NCBI GenBank assembly: GCA_002708385.1
Contig: PANM01000007.1
Location: 10,591 to 43,236 of the forward strand
Reading direction: 5' to 3'
Source of the DNA: Methanobacteriota archaeon
GTDB taxonomy: Archaea; Thermoplasmatota; Poseidoniia; Poseidoniales; Thalassarchaeaceae
DNA length: 32,646 nucleotides
Shown: positions 1-7,755 of the stretch, piece by piece
How positions within the stretch are numbered: position 1 is the stretch's first letter
Layout of the letters: each line of letters begins with the position of its first letter
Notes under the pieces: model-generated
Database searches by the model: none
Told to the model about the DNA's origin: nothing
What the model saw: only the letters and a program-made list of their open reading frames with translations
Translations under genes and position numbers: made by a program

Positions 1-380
1 AACGAGCCGGACTCAACATTGACCCCCAGTGATTTTAGTAATCCAACTCCAGGTCCGGCTTCATAACGCTCAAAACCAGCTGAAAACAATCCTTGCATTG
101 TTCGCTTAGAATCTTCTGCCTCTTGCAACCAATTCCAAATTCGTGATTCAAGTAATCCATCCAAAGCCGCATTATGCCCTTCAGAGCCTAGTGAAACTTT
201 ACGGGATGAAGATTCCACTATTTGCACAAGTCCAGCATCACTCAATACCTGACCCGCACCTGCAACATGGACTTGATCTGTCCATTCCGTCACATCGAGA
301 ATCTCATTAAGGTTCCATTCACCTTCAGGATTCGAAAGGAGTGCCCTTAGCATTCTTTTCTCGTTGTTACCTAGAGTCAC
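1..380 (-). CDS. pheS: Phenylalanyl-tRNA synthetase alpha subunit, N-terminal part (truncated by window edge)
   Basis: Open minus-strand frame not in the ORF track; my translation is (V)TLGNNEKRMLRALLSNPEGEWNLNEILDVTEWTDQVHVAGAGQVLSDAGLVQIVESSSRKVSLGSEGHNAALDGLLESRIWNWLQEAEDSKRTMQGL..., resembling the winged-helix N-terminus of archaeal PheS. GTG start at about 380 or 383 with upstream GAGGTG. Confidence 0.6.
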   Translation of the reverse strand, partial: MTLGNNEKRMLRALLSNPEGEWNLNEILDVTEWTDQVHVAGAGQVLSDAGLVQIVESSSRKVSLGSEGHNAALDGLLESRIWNWLQEAEDSKRTMQGLFSAGFERYEAGPGVGLLKSLGVNVESGS

Positions 381-443
381 CACTTCACCTCGAGTTAGTC
401 CCTGACACCCTTTCGCTTTGATGCTTGCTTAGATTGTATTCTA

Positions 444-848
444 TTACTCCTCTTCTTCTATCCAAAGTTCTGTTTCACATTTTACACATTCATAAGAGGG
501 TGGTTTTCTTCCATTTACCCATTCTAAGTGACCACATCTACCACATAGAATTGAGGTTCTTATTGGAGGGTCTAATGAAGTGTCAATTCTGTACATCGCA
601 CGTCCTGCATCGGGCATTTTAACTGCATCCGGAGCCCAAGCCGCTAATTCTTCAGGATTGACTGAAGATTCGTCTGGAAGTCCCAATCCAAACATCAGCA
701 AAGCCGCGCCGGCGATAGACAGGGGAGTACCGACCGTGATAGCAAAGGTATTTCCAGCTGTTCCGAAAACTATCCCTGCACCTAACAGAATGCAGATCCA
801 TGCTGCAATTACAAGGTTCAATTTTCGGTTGGAAACAGGCTTTGGCAT
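444..848 (-). CDS. Small membrane protein with two predicted TM helices and a C-terminal zinc-ribbon-like CxxC...CxxC motif
   Basis: Two hydrophobic stretches (LVIAAWICILLGAGIVFG; AITVGTPLSIAGAALLMFGLGL) followed by CGRCGHLEWVNGRKPPSYECVKC. Confidence 0.6.
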   Translation of the reverse strand: MPKPVSNRKLNLVIAAWICILLGAGIVFGTAGNTFAITVGTPLSIAGAALLMFGLGLPDESSVNPEELAAWAPDAVKMPDAGRAMYRIDTSLDPPIRTSILCGRCGHLEWVNGRKPPSYECVKCETELWIEEEE

Positions 849-956
849 GGTAATCGATAGTATTCGGACTAGTAGTTAGCCATTCAACTTGGCCCTATAT
901 TTGCTGCTCCTCGAGGTGCAGGGTTCAAGAATCGAACGTGGGCAGCGGGGGGTGCT

Positions 957-1033
957 GCCTCAGTAGCTCAGACTGGTAGAGCATCTGATTTGTAATCAGA
1001 CGGCCGGGGGTTCGAATCCCTCCTGGGGCTCCA
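957..1033 (+). tRNA. tRNA-Thr (anticodon TGT), CCA encoded
   Basis: Acceptor GCCTCAG pairs with CTGGGGC (T-G allowed); anticodon stem-loop TCTGA-TTTGTAA-TCAGA; T-arm GGGGGTTCGAATCCCTC; 3' TCCA. Confidence 0.93.
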
Positions 1034-1108
1034 ATATTCTCCGTTCTGAGTGTCTCAGGAGGGGGCTATTCAGAAATGGTCAAGACTACTAAGCAAAGGG
1101 GTTAGGTT

Positions 1109-1984
1109 GTGAGTGCAGTAATACTCGATGGTAAGTCACTTGGATTACGAGTCGAGGCCAAGTTGGGCGATAGAGTTTCACAACTGAAAAAATCAGGAAT
1201 TGAACCACACCTAGCGGTAGTATTGGCCGGAGATGATCCTGCCAGCCATGTATATGTAAGAAACAAACAAAGAGCCTGTGAGCGTTGTGGAATAAAGAGT
1301 ACAAGGGTCGACTTGCCAAATAACGTCTCTCAACAAGAACTGATTCAAGTTGTCGAGCGACTTAATGCAGATGACTCAGTTCATGGTATACTAGTTCAAA
1401 GTCCTACTCCCGATGGCACTGATGAATTGGAAATAACCGAAACTATTGATCCATCAAAAGATGTAGATGGATTCCATCCCACAAATCTCGGAAGATTAGT
1501 TATGGGTCAAGTAGATGGTATGCTACCATGCACTCCCGCTGGAGTCATGGAATTGATCAAAGATGCAGGTATCGATTTAATTGGAAAAAAAGCAGTAGTT
1601 ATTGGTAGATCTAGAATTGTTGGAATGCCACTGTCGTTATTATTGGCTCAGAAGGGAATTGATGCCACAGTAACAATTGCTCATTCTAGAACGCACGATA
1701 TTGCGGAAATTTGTCGAGCTGCGGACCTAGTAGTGGCCGCTATTGGAAGGGCCGAAACGATTCAAGCTGATTGGATAAAGCCAGGAGCGACAGTAATCGA
1801 TGTTGGAATCAATCGTGTCGCAGATGACTCTAGAGAAAGTGGAAGTCGTCTTACTGGAGACGTAGAACCTGAAGCTGCAAAAAAAGCGGGATACATTACT
1901 CCGGTGCCAGGAGGGGTAGGCCCAATGACTATCTCGATGCTGATGAGTAATACCGTTAAGGCTGCAGAATTGCGTTTGAATTAG
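1109..1984 (+). CDS. folD: Methylenetetrahydrofolate dehydrogenase / methenyltetrahydrofolate cyclohydrolase
   Basis: GTG start. FolD motifs: AVVLAGDDPASHVYVRNKQRACE, GILVQSPTPDG, KDVDGFHPTNLGRL, VVIGRSRIVGMPLSLLL, TPVPGGVGPMTISMLMSNT. Confidence 0.95.
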   Translation: MSAVILDGKSLGLRVEAKLGDRVSQLKKSGIEPHLAVVLAGDDPASHVYVRNKQRACERCGIKSTRVDLPNNVSQQELIQVVERLNADDSVHGILVQSPTPDGTDELEITETIDPSKDVDGFHPTNLGRLVMGQVDGMLPCTPAGVMELIKDAGIDLIGKKAVVIGRSRIVGMPLSLLLAQKGIDATVTIAHSRTHDIAEICRAADLVVAAIGRAETIQADWIKPGATVIDVGINRVADDSRESGSRLTGDVEPEAAKKAGYITPVPGGVGPMTISMLMSNTVKAAELRLN

Positions 1985-2289
1985 AAAACTCCTAACTCGA
2001 ATTTCCCATCTTCAGTAGCATGGATTTTGGGATCCCAAAGTGGAGTAAAGGTGAGGTTTACGTGGGCGCTTTCTATACCATCTGTGGCGAGAGCCGCCCG
2101 GTGTACAGCAGCCATTAGTTCGGGTGCGACTGGACAACCTGGACTTGTCAGAGTCATATCAATTTCCGCGTGTTCGCCATCAATTTTGACTTCGTAAATC
2201 AGTCCTAAATCGATAACTGAAATTTTCATTTCAGGATCTTCTACATCGAATAGGGATTCACGAACCGATTTCTCGTCAGCCATATTCAC
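1981..2289 (-). CDS. sufT: MIP18/DUF59-family Fe-S assembly factor (SufT/PaaD-like)
   Basis: VEDPEMKISVIDLGLIYEVKIDGEHAEIDMTLTSPGCPVAPELM motif. Directly downstream of sufE/sufS. ATG at 2283 is the more likely start. Confidence 0.8.
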   Translation of the reverse strand: MNMADEKSVRESLFDVEDPEMKISVIDLGLIYEVKIDGEHAEIDMTLTSPGCPVAPELMAAVHRAALATDGIESAHVNLTFTPLWDPKIHATEDGKFELGVF

Positions 2290-2711
2290 AACATCCTCTC
2301 TGCTTCTGAGCGAACCCGTTCAAACATATTCAAAAAACCATTCGCTCGACTCGGAGTTAGGGAATTGCGAATCCCCATAGCATCTGCGTAATTTGGTGCA
2401 AATTTAGAGACCTTTTCCGGAGTCATGCCATTCACCGCCATTGCAGTCACGCACATCAGACCTTGAACGATTTGGGCATCTGCGCCACCGCGCATTAGGA
2501 ATTTACCTGATTCATCTATACTACAAACAACATGTGCTCTAGATTGACAGCCATGGACCTGATTTGATTCATTCCATTCCTCAGCAGGTAAGGGAGAAGG
2601 ATGTTTTTTTGCATATTCAAATAGTAACTCGTAACGTTCCATTGAATCGAAGCAGTCCTCAAACTCCTCGACCACCGGGTCAAGATGTTCTGGCCATTGC
2701 CTCTCGCTCAT
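2286..2711 (-). CDS. sufE: SufE-like cysteine desulfuration protein
   Basis: SufE signature NQVHGCQSRAHVV..., FLMRGGADAQIVQGLMCVTAMAVNGMTPEKV. Adjacent to sufS. Confidence 0.88.
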   Translation of the reverse strand: MSERQWPEHLDPVVEEFEDCFDSMERYELLFEYAKKHPSPLPAEEWNESNQVHGCQSRAHVVCSIDESGKFLMRGGADAQIVQGLMCVTAMAVNGMTPEKVSKFAPNYADAMGIRNSLTPSRANGFLNMFERVRSEAERML

Positions 2712-2762
2712 GTCAGGCCCTCATGATTGGCTCTATTCAATATGACGAGTGCCCGATCTACC

Positions 2763-3989
2763 TCAAGCAAATCGTTCACAGACATACTTTAGATGCTCCA
2801 CGAATGATTGCGCCTCATCAAGAGTATTGTATATCCAAAAAGATGCCCGATTAGTCGAAGGGACGCCTAATGCATCCATAAGAGGCTGAGCACAATGATG
2901 ACCCGTTCTTACAGCGAATCCACCCTCGTCCAATAGAAATGCTAGATCTTGCGATTGAATTGAGTCATGTAAGAACGATACTGCTCCGCTAGAGTCAGGA
3001 TGACTAGGATCTCCGAATATTCTAATTCCTGGAATTTCTAGCATTTGGTCTGCAGTCCATTCAGCAATGTCATGGATATGAGCATGGACTTCCCTCATAT
3101 CGAACTGACTGAGCCACTCTACTGCAGCTCCCCACCCAATTGCTTCAGCGATACGGGGTGTTCCAGTTTCGAACATTGCATGACCTTCTTGGAAAGTTGT
3201 ACCCTCTGTTGAGACTCTTCTAATCATGGAACCACCTGTCATAAATGGCCCCATCTCTGCCATAGCATCCGGTTTAACCAAAATGCAACCTATACCGGTA
3301 GGGCCAGCCATTTTATGTGCAGAAATTGCAACGAAATCCGCCCCCATATTATCGAAGAATATTCTTTCATGTGGAGCGCCTTGAGCACAATCGAGTAGAA
3401 CACGTGCCCCTGATTGGTGAGCTTTTTCGATAATCTCTTCAATTGGGTTACGAATTCCTAAAACATTGCTTGTGTGAACTACACATACCAGTTTTGCATC
3501 TTCAAGTGCAACTTCAAATGCATCCATGTCCAATGTGAAAGTTCTGGAATTAATCGGAACGTAGCGAACTTCTACTCCTTTCTCTTTGTTGAGTTCTTGC
3601 CATGGAACTATATCCGCGTGATGCTCCATTTCTGTAACGACAACTACGTCATCTTTCTGCAGATTGTATCTAGCCCACCCGTAGGCGACAAGGTTGATTG
3701 CTTCAGTGGCACCGCTTGTATAGATCATACTCTCTGGACTAGTTCCAAAATAACGTGAGATTTTGCTACGAGCTCCCTCTAAAGCGGTGGTTGCCTCATC
3801 AGCTAGTGTATGATTAGCCCGATGGGCATTTGAATTGTATTCCTCGTAAAATTTAGTCATTTCATCAATAACTACCTGAGGTTTCTGAGAAGTGGCGGCA
3901 TTGTCGAAATATACTAACTTCTTACCATTCGGTAAGACCCTATCTAGAATTGGAAAATCATTCCGAATTGCCTCGATATCCAAAGCCAT
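2763..3989 (-). CDS. sufS: Cysteine desulfurase SufS
   Basis: PLP class V aminotransferase: RNDFPILDR, LVYFDNAATSQKP, SAHKMAGPTGIG, and catalytic Cys in RTGHHCAQPLM. Confidence 0.95.
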   Translation of the reverse strand: MALDIEAIRNDFPILDRVLPNGKKLVYFDNAATSQKPQVVIDEMTKFYEEYNSNAHRANHTLADEATTALEGARSKISRYFGTSPESMIYTSGATEAINLVAYGWARYNLQKDDVVVVTEMEHHADIVPWQELNKEKGVEVRYVPINSRTFTLDMDAFEVALEDAKLVCVVHTSNVLGIRNPIEEIIEKAHQSGARVLLDCAQGAPHERIFFDNMGADFVAISAHKMAGPTGIGCILVKPDAMAEMGPFMTGGSMIRRVSTEGTTFQEGHAMFETGTPRIAEAIGWGAAVEWLSQFDMREVHAHIHDIAEWTADQMLEIPGIRIFGDPSHPDSSGAVSFLHDSIQSQDLAFLLDEGGFAVRTGHHCAQPLMDALGVPSTNRASFWIYNTLDEAQSFVEHLKYVCERFA

Positions 3990-4115
3990 GGCCTACCTCC
4001 TTGGAACACCGATTGGATACCACGATATCAATGGGTGGGATACATTCTCCAAACAATCCAAAAACTGATACGAAAATGACCATGTTTATCCACAGAGACC
4101 TACCTCGCAGAGACA

Positions 4116-4565
4116 ATGGCAGCAACCTCGGGGCAAGATGTGGTCGATTCTCTCGGAAGACGTGACCTGAATCAAGATGGATCGGTGATTAATCTCGCAA
4201 TAGTTGGAAGTAGTCGTTTTTATGACTTTGAAGTCTTCGAAAATGCAATTGATCAGTGGGTGAATAATAACGGATATCCCGATTTAGTTATTGTTGGGGG
4301 AGCAAGTGGTGTTGATTACATGGCGGAAAGATGGGCTGACAATAACTCAATCGAAATCGCTGTTTTTACAGAAGAATGGGGTGACCCCCGAAGGTCCCTG
4401 CACGATTCCGGAAGGCCCGAAGCAGGGAATTCGTTGACGCTGAAAATATTGAATGCAGCCAGTCATATCTTAGCAATGCCTTCGGCCACAAGTAAATGGA
4501 CAAGGATTGTAATTGACTTAGCAAAAGAAAAAGGCATTTCAACATCAATTATTGAAGTTCAGTGA
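4116..4565 (+). CDS. SLOG-superfamily (DUF2493 / YspA-like) putative nucleotide-binding protein
   Basis: INLAIVGSSRFYDFEVF, LVIVGGASGVDYMAERWA, RPEAGNSLTLKIL and PSATSKWTRIVIDLAKEKGI follow the DUF2493 order of glycine-rich motifs. Confidence 0.6.
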   Translation: MAATSGQDVVDSLGRRDLNQDGSVINLAIVGSSRFYDFEVFENAIDQWVNNNGYPDLVIVGGASGVDYMAERWADNNSIEIAVFTEEWGDPRRSLHDSGRPEAGNSLTLKILNAASHILAMPSATSKWTRIVIDLAKEKGISTSIIEVQ

Positions 4566-4604
4566 TACTTATCGGTTGAAGTACGGATAGCCCCTCGGGG
4601 CATC

Positions 4605-5102
4605 ATGGCAAACTTCCTGATGATTACTGCAACCTCTGGCACCAACCTCGAATTAGCCGAGAGATTTGCAGCGGTTGCTCGAGACAAAGGACATACGGCT
4701 GAGATTGTTGATTTAGCCGAGATGGATTTACCAATGTTCACAATTGCACGTTCCTCGGATTCTGAACAATCTCCAGATGTTTCAGATTTAACAGAACAAA
4801 TGATCGATGCTGATGCTTGGATTGTTCTTGCTCCAGAATACAATGGTTCCTTCCCACCTACATTGAACAATGCAATCGCTTGGCTTTCACGAGATTGGCA
4901 AAATTTCCGAAAGATGTGTACAGGCAAACCAGTAGGTCTTGCCACTCATAGTGGAGGCGGTGGTGCACACGTAATCATGGCAATGCGTAGTATGTTTTCA
5001 TTCATTGGAGCCGATGTGATCGGAAGAGCGTTGACTTCAGGAAGAAATAAGGAAGCAAATCCGGAAACAATGGACGCAATGGTAGAAAATCTTGCACGAT
5101 AA
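4605..5102 (+). CDS. NADPH-dependent FMN reductase family flavoprotein
   Basis: ATSGTNLELAERFAAVA flavin-binding loop and APEYNGSFPPTLNNAIAWLSRD motif. Confidence 0.85.
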   Translation: MANFLMITATSGTNLELAERFAAVARDKGHTAEIVDLAEMDLPMFTIARSSDSEQSPDVSDLTEQMIDADAWIVLAPEYNGSFPPTLNNAIAWLSRDWQNFRKMCTGKPVGLATHSGGGGAHVIMAMRSMFSFIGADVIGRALTSGRNKEANPETMDAMVENLAR

Positions 5103-5124
5103 ATTCAGAAAATTATCAGAAATT

Positions 5125-5201
5125 GGTGCTCCTGCCGGGATTTGAACCCGGGTCGCCGGGATGAAAACCCGGAATGATGGACCGTGCTACACCACAGGAG
5201 C
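5125..5201 (-). tRNA. tRNA-Glu (anticodon TTC), CCA encoded
   Basis: Reverse complement GCTCCTG...CCGGG-TTTTCAT-CCCGG...CCCGGGTTCAAATCCCGGCAGGAGCA CCA. Confidence 0.93.
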
Positions 5202-5247
5202 GATGGCCGTCCGAGATACAACTCACAAATAATCGAATTGGTTAGAA

Positions 5248-5847
5248 TCATTCTTCTTCATCGAGTAGACCTTTCCACCAACGAGCAGCTGGAATGACGA
5301 TTATTAAACCTACAATTGAAGCGAAACTGAATGTCATCCAATTCAATGATTCTAACATTTTATCACCATATAAACCGAGTAAAGCCCCAGGTATTCCGAA
5401 TCTTAATCCGCGGCCAAAAATACCTGAAGCGATGAATAATCGTAAATCCATTTTACCAGCCCCAGCCACCCATGCAAGAGCCTTGTAAGGTATTGGAGAG
5501 ACCGCAGCGATGAAAATCCCAGCAGAACCATACCTTTCTACCAGGACATTTAATCTTGCAATAGTGGAATTTGAAACGAATCTATCTAACAACCAGCCAC
5601 CTCCATACATACCAATTGCATAACCACCAAGTGCTCCAAAAACACTTGACAAGGTCGCTACCAAAACAATGACTGCAATAGTAAATCCGCTGTCTGCATC
5701 TAAGATCATGTTCCAAACCAATGGATCCGGGGGGATCGGTTGGAGGGCAGCCTCAGTAGATGATAGAATAGCAAGACCAGGTAAACCCAAACCGTCTGCC
5801 CAGTCGATTGCCGAATTGACAAGCCCCTCTGGTAGGATCTCCATCAA
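5248..5847 (-). CDS. VTT/DedA (SNARE-associated, YqaA-like) membrane protein
   Basis: Several hydrophobic helices; GALGGYAIGMYGGGWLLDRF and FIAAVSPIPYKALAWVAGAGKMDLRLF are VTT-domain-like. Confidence 0.8.
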   Translation of the reverse strand: MMEILPEGLVNSAIDWADGLGLPGLAILSSTEAALQPIPPDPLVWNMILDADSGFTIAVIVLVATLSSVFGALGGYAIGMYGGGWLLDRFVSNSTIARLNVLVERYGSAGIFIAAVSPIPYKALAWVAGAGKMDLRLFIASGIFGRGLRFGIPGALLGLYGDKMLESLNWMTFSFASIVGLIIVIPAARWWKGLLDEEE

Positions 5848-5922
5848 AGCCTTCCTCTAACCGGTTTGAGATGAAGGTTGCCGCCCGATGTCGCCTTGCA
5901 ACCACTCTACCCTACCCCTCAT

Positions 5923-6444
5923 ATGGTGTCCTGCATGTCAGCATACATGGCTGAGGCACGTGTGCTTGACACCGCCGCTTTAATAGCCTGGCCAATTGCT
6001 GAATTATCTGGCGGGCTAATAGTTCACCATCAGGAAGAAGAATTACGCCGAATTTCTCCCGACAGGGCTGCGATTTTGAGCAGTATCGGCCTAGACATTT
6101 GTCAGCCAAGTCAAGAGTTTCTGAATTCTGTGACACAAACCGCACAGCAGAGCGGTGATATCAGTGGAATTTCAGAAACTGACCTAGCTTTGTTATCCTT
6201 AGCCTTAGAAAGAGATGTAACCTTAGTTACAGACGATTACAGGATGCAAAATCTTGCTGAGATTATGAATATTCAATGGCTGGTCGTAAGTGAAACTGGA
6301 ATAAATGAAATTTGGTCTTGGGCATTGATTTGTTCTGGTTGTAGAAAAAAGTTCGATGCCCCAGAAATTACAAATTCTAGTTCGAAAGAATATGGAAATT
6401 GTCATGATTGTGGTTCTGAACTGAGGTTAAAGAGAGAAAAATGA
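5923..6444 (+). CDS. nob1: Nob1-like PIN-domain rRNA endonuclease with zinc ribbon
   Basis: PIN features: ARVLDTAALIAWP, SETDLALLSLALERDVTLVTDDYRMQNLAEIMNI. C-terminal zinc ribbon CSGCRKKF...CHDCGSEL. Start ambiguous among 5923, 5935 and 5947. Confidence 0.85.
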   Translation: MVSCMSAYMAEARVLDTAALIAWPIAELSGGLIVHHQEEELRRISPDRAAILSSIGLDICQPSQEFLNSVTQTAQQSGDISGISETDLALLSLALERDVTLVTDDYRMQNLAEIMNIQWLVVSETGINEIWSWALICSGCRKKFDAPEITNSSSKEYGNCHDCGSELRLKREK

Positions 6445-6451
6445 GGATTAA

Positions 6452-6709
6452 TTATTCATTCTCATTAGCAACATCATCACTGACACCGCCTCTATCCATG
6501 TCGATTTCTGCGCTTGATGGTGAGGTTACATCTGATATTCCAGCATGGAATTCTCCCTTTGCTCTACCCAAATTTCGAGCTAGGTCAGGTATTCTTTTTG
6601 CGCCAAACAGGAATATGGCCAATATTCCGATAATAATTAATTCAGTAGGTCCGGGCGCCATCTTTCTCAGTCCATGGGTGTGGCTTTCCTCTCTCAAAGT
6701 CTTCGGCAT
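6452..6709 (-). CDS. tatA: Twin-arginine translocase subunit TatA/TatE-like
   Basis: MAPGPTELIIIGILAIFLFGAKRIPDLARNLGRAKGEFHAG: N-terminal TM helix, FG hinge and amphipathic helix. Start 6661 or 6709; the ORF-track start at 6781 would overlap the upstream gene. Confidence 0.88.
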   Translation of the reverse strand: MPKTLREESHTHGLRKMAPGPTELIIIGILAIFLFGAKRIPDLARNLGRAKGEFHAGISDVTSPSSAEIDMDRGGVSDDVANENE

Positions 6710-6737
6710 AGAATCTAGTATTTTCATGGTTTTTTTG

Positions 6738-6995
6738 CTAACCGCCCGATACGGGAGGTAAGAAAGCGATTTCCGAAGCATCTGACAATTTTGTATCTAA
6801 ATCTGCTCCAACAACGCCATTAATTGCAATTCTGAGGCCCGATTGTAACATTGGAGTCAGGCGAAACCTGTCAATAAGGTCCATTGCGGTTGAGCCATGT
6901 AATAATGCGACCTCTATTTCGCGCTCTCCCATAGATTCGGCTAAAGGTCCGAAAAATAGCATTTTGACCTTGATTGCTAGGTCGCCTTCTTCCAT
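6738..6995 (-). CDS. MoaD/ThiS-family ubiquitin-like sulfur carrier (SAMP-like), C-terminal GG
   Basis: VKMLFFGPLAESMGEREIEVALLHGSTAMDLIDRF...LRIAINGVVGADLDTKLSDASEIAFLPPVSGG is the canonical MoaD architecture. Start set at the internal Met (MEEGDLAIKV). Confidence 0.88.
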   Translation of the reverse strand: MEEGDLAIKVKMLFFGPLAESMGEREIEVALLHGSTAMDLIDRFRLTPMLQSGLRIAINGVVGADLDTKLSDASEIAFLPPVSGG

Positions 6996-7078
6996 GTTTG
7001 TTCCGGATAGATGGTGGAAGATATAACCAACCCAACGACACGTAGAATCTAAACACCTTACTTGATGCACAAAACAAC

Positions 7079-7753
7079 ATGAGGGAAGTCAGGGCTGTGG
7101 CCTTCGATTGTGATGGGGTATTAGCTGCTAATGATTCATCGTGGCAGAATATTCACGACTACTTTGGAACTGAAAATAAAGAAATGCTTGCAAAATTTAT
7201 TCGTAAAGAAGTTACTGAGGAGGAATTCGTTTTAGATGATATTCGTCTTTGGAGAGATGTTCAGCCGGAAATTCATAGGGATGACATCATGAGATGTTAT
7301 TCCGGAATCAAATTGATGCCAGGAGCGAGAGAAGTCGTTGAAGAATTACAGAATCGCGGCATATTAGTTGCTATCGTCTCATCTGGGGTGGACCTACTAA
7401 TCGGAACGATCGCAAATATGCTCAAGGTAAACGATTGGGCTGCTAATGGATTTGAATGGGATGAAGAAGGCTGGTTAATTGGCTCCAAACCTACTGTTGT
7501 TCAATCTCACGACAAAGGAATAATGGTCAAAAAATTCGCTAACATAAATTCCATAGATCCTTCTCACATAGTTTCTGTTGGAGATTCAGGTCCTGACCTC
7601 TCAATGATGATTCCAGGTTCTAGATTCATTGGATTTAACCCTGCACCTAATAGGGGTGCGGAAGATTTTGTTAAGGCTGGAGTGCCAATTGTAGAAGGTC
7701 AAGATCTGAGGGGTATATGGGAGCCAATGTTTGGTGAGAAATTTCCAAAATAA
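7079..7753 (+). CDS. HAD-superfamily phosphatase, phosphoserine phosphatase-like
   Basis: VAFDCDGVLAANDSW-type motif I, VAIVSSGVD motif II, GDSGPDLSMM motif IV. Confidence 0.8.
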   Translation: MREVRAVAFDCDGVLAANDSSWQNIHDYFGTENKEMLAKFIRKEVTEEEFVLDDIRLWRDVQPEIHRDDIMRCYSGIKLMPGAREVVEELQNRGILVAIVSSGVDLLIGTIANMLKVNDWAANGFEWDEEGWLIGSKPTVVQSHDKGIMVKKFANINSIDPSHIVSVGDSGPDLSMMIPGSRFIGFNPAPNRGAEDFVKAGVPIVEGQDLRGIWEPMFGEKFPK

Positions 7754-7755
7754 AC

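Noticed and set aside
915-950. GGGTTCAAGAATCGAACG upstream of tRNA-Thr resembling a tRNA T-arm fragment
   Set aside because: No matching acceptor, D-arm or anticodon stem on either strand; too short to call a tRNA remnant.
1046-1058. CTGAG-TGT-CTCAG inverted repeat downstream of tRNA-Thr
   Set aside because: Only a 5-bp stem with no T-run; expected by chance at this window size.
1089-1319. Minus-strand ORF antisense to folD
   Set aside because: Overlaps a strongly supported gene; composition shows no recognisable motif; typical shadow ORF.
6871-7080. 69-aa minus ORF overlapping the MoaD-like gene
   Set aside because: Alternative frame of the MoaD-like region without motif support.
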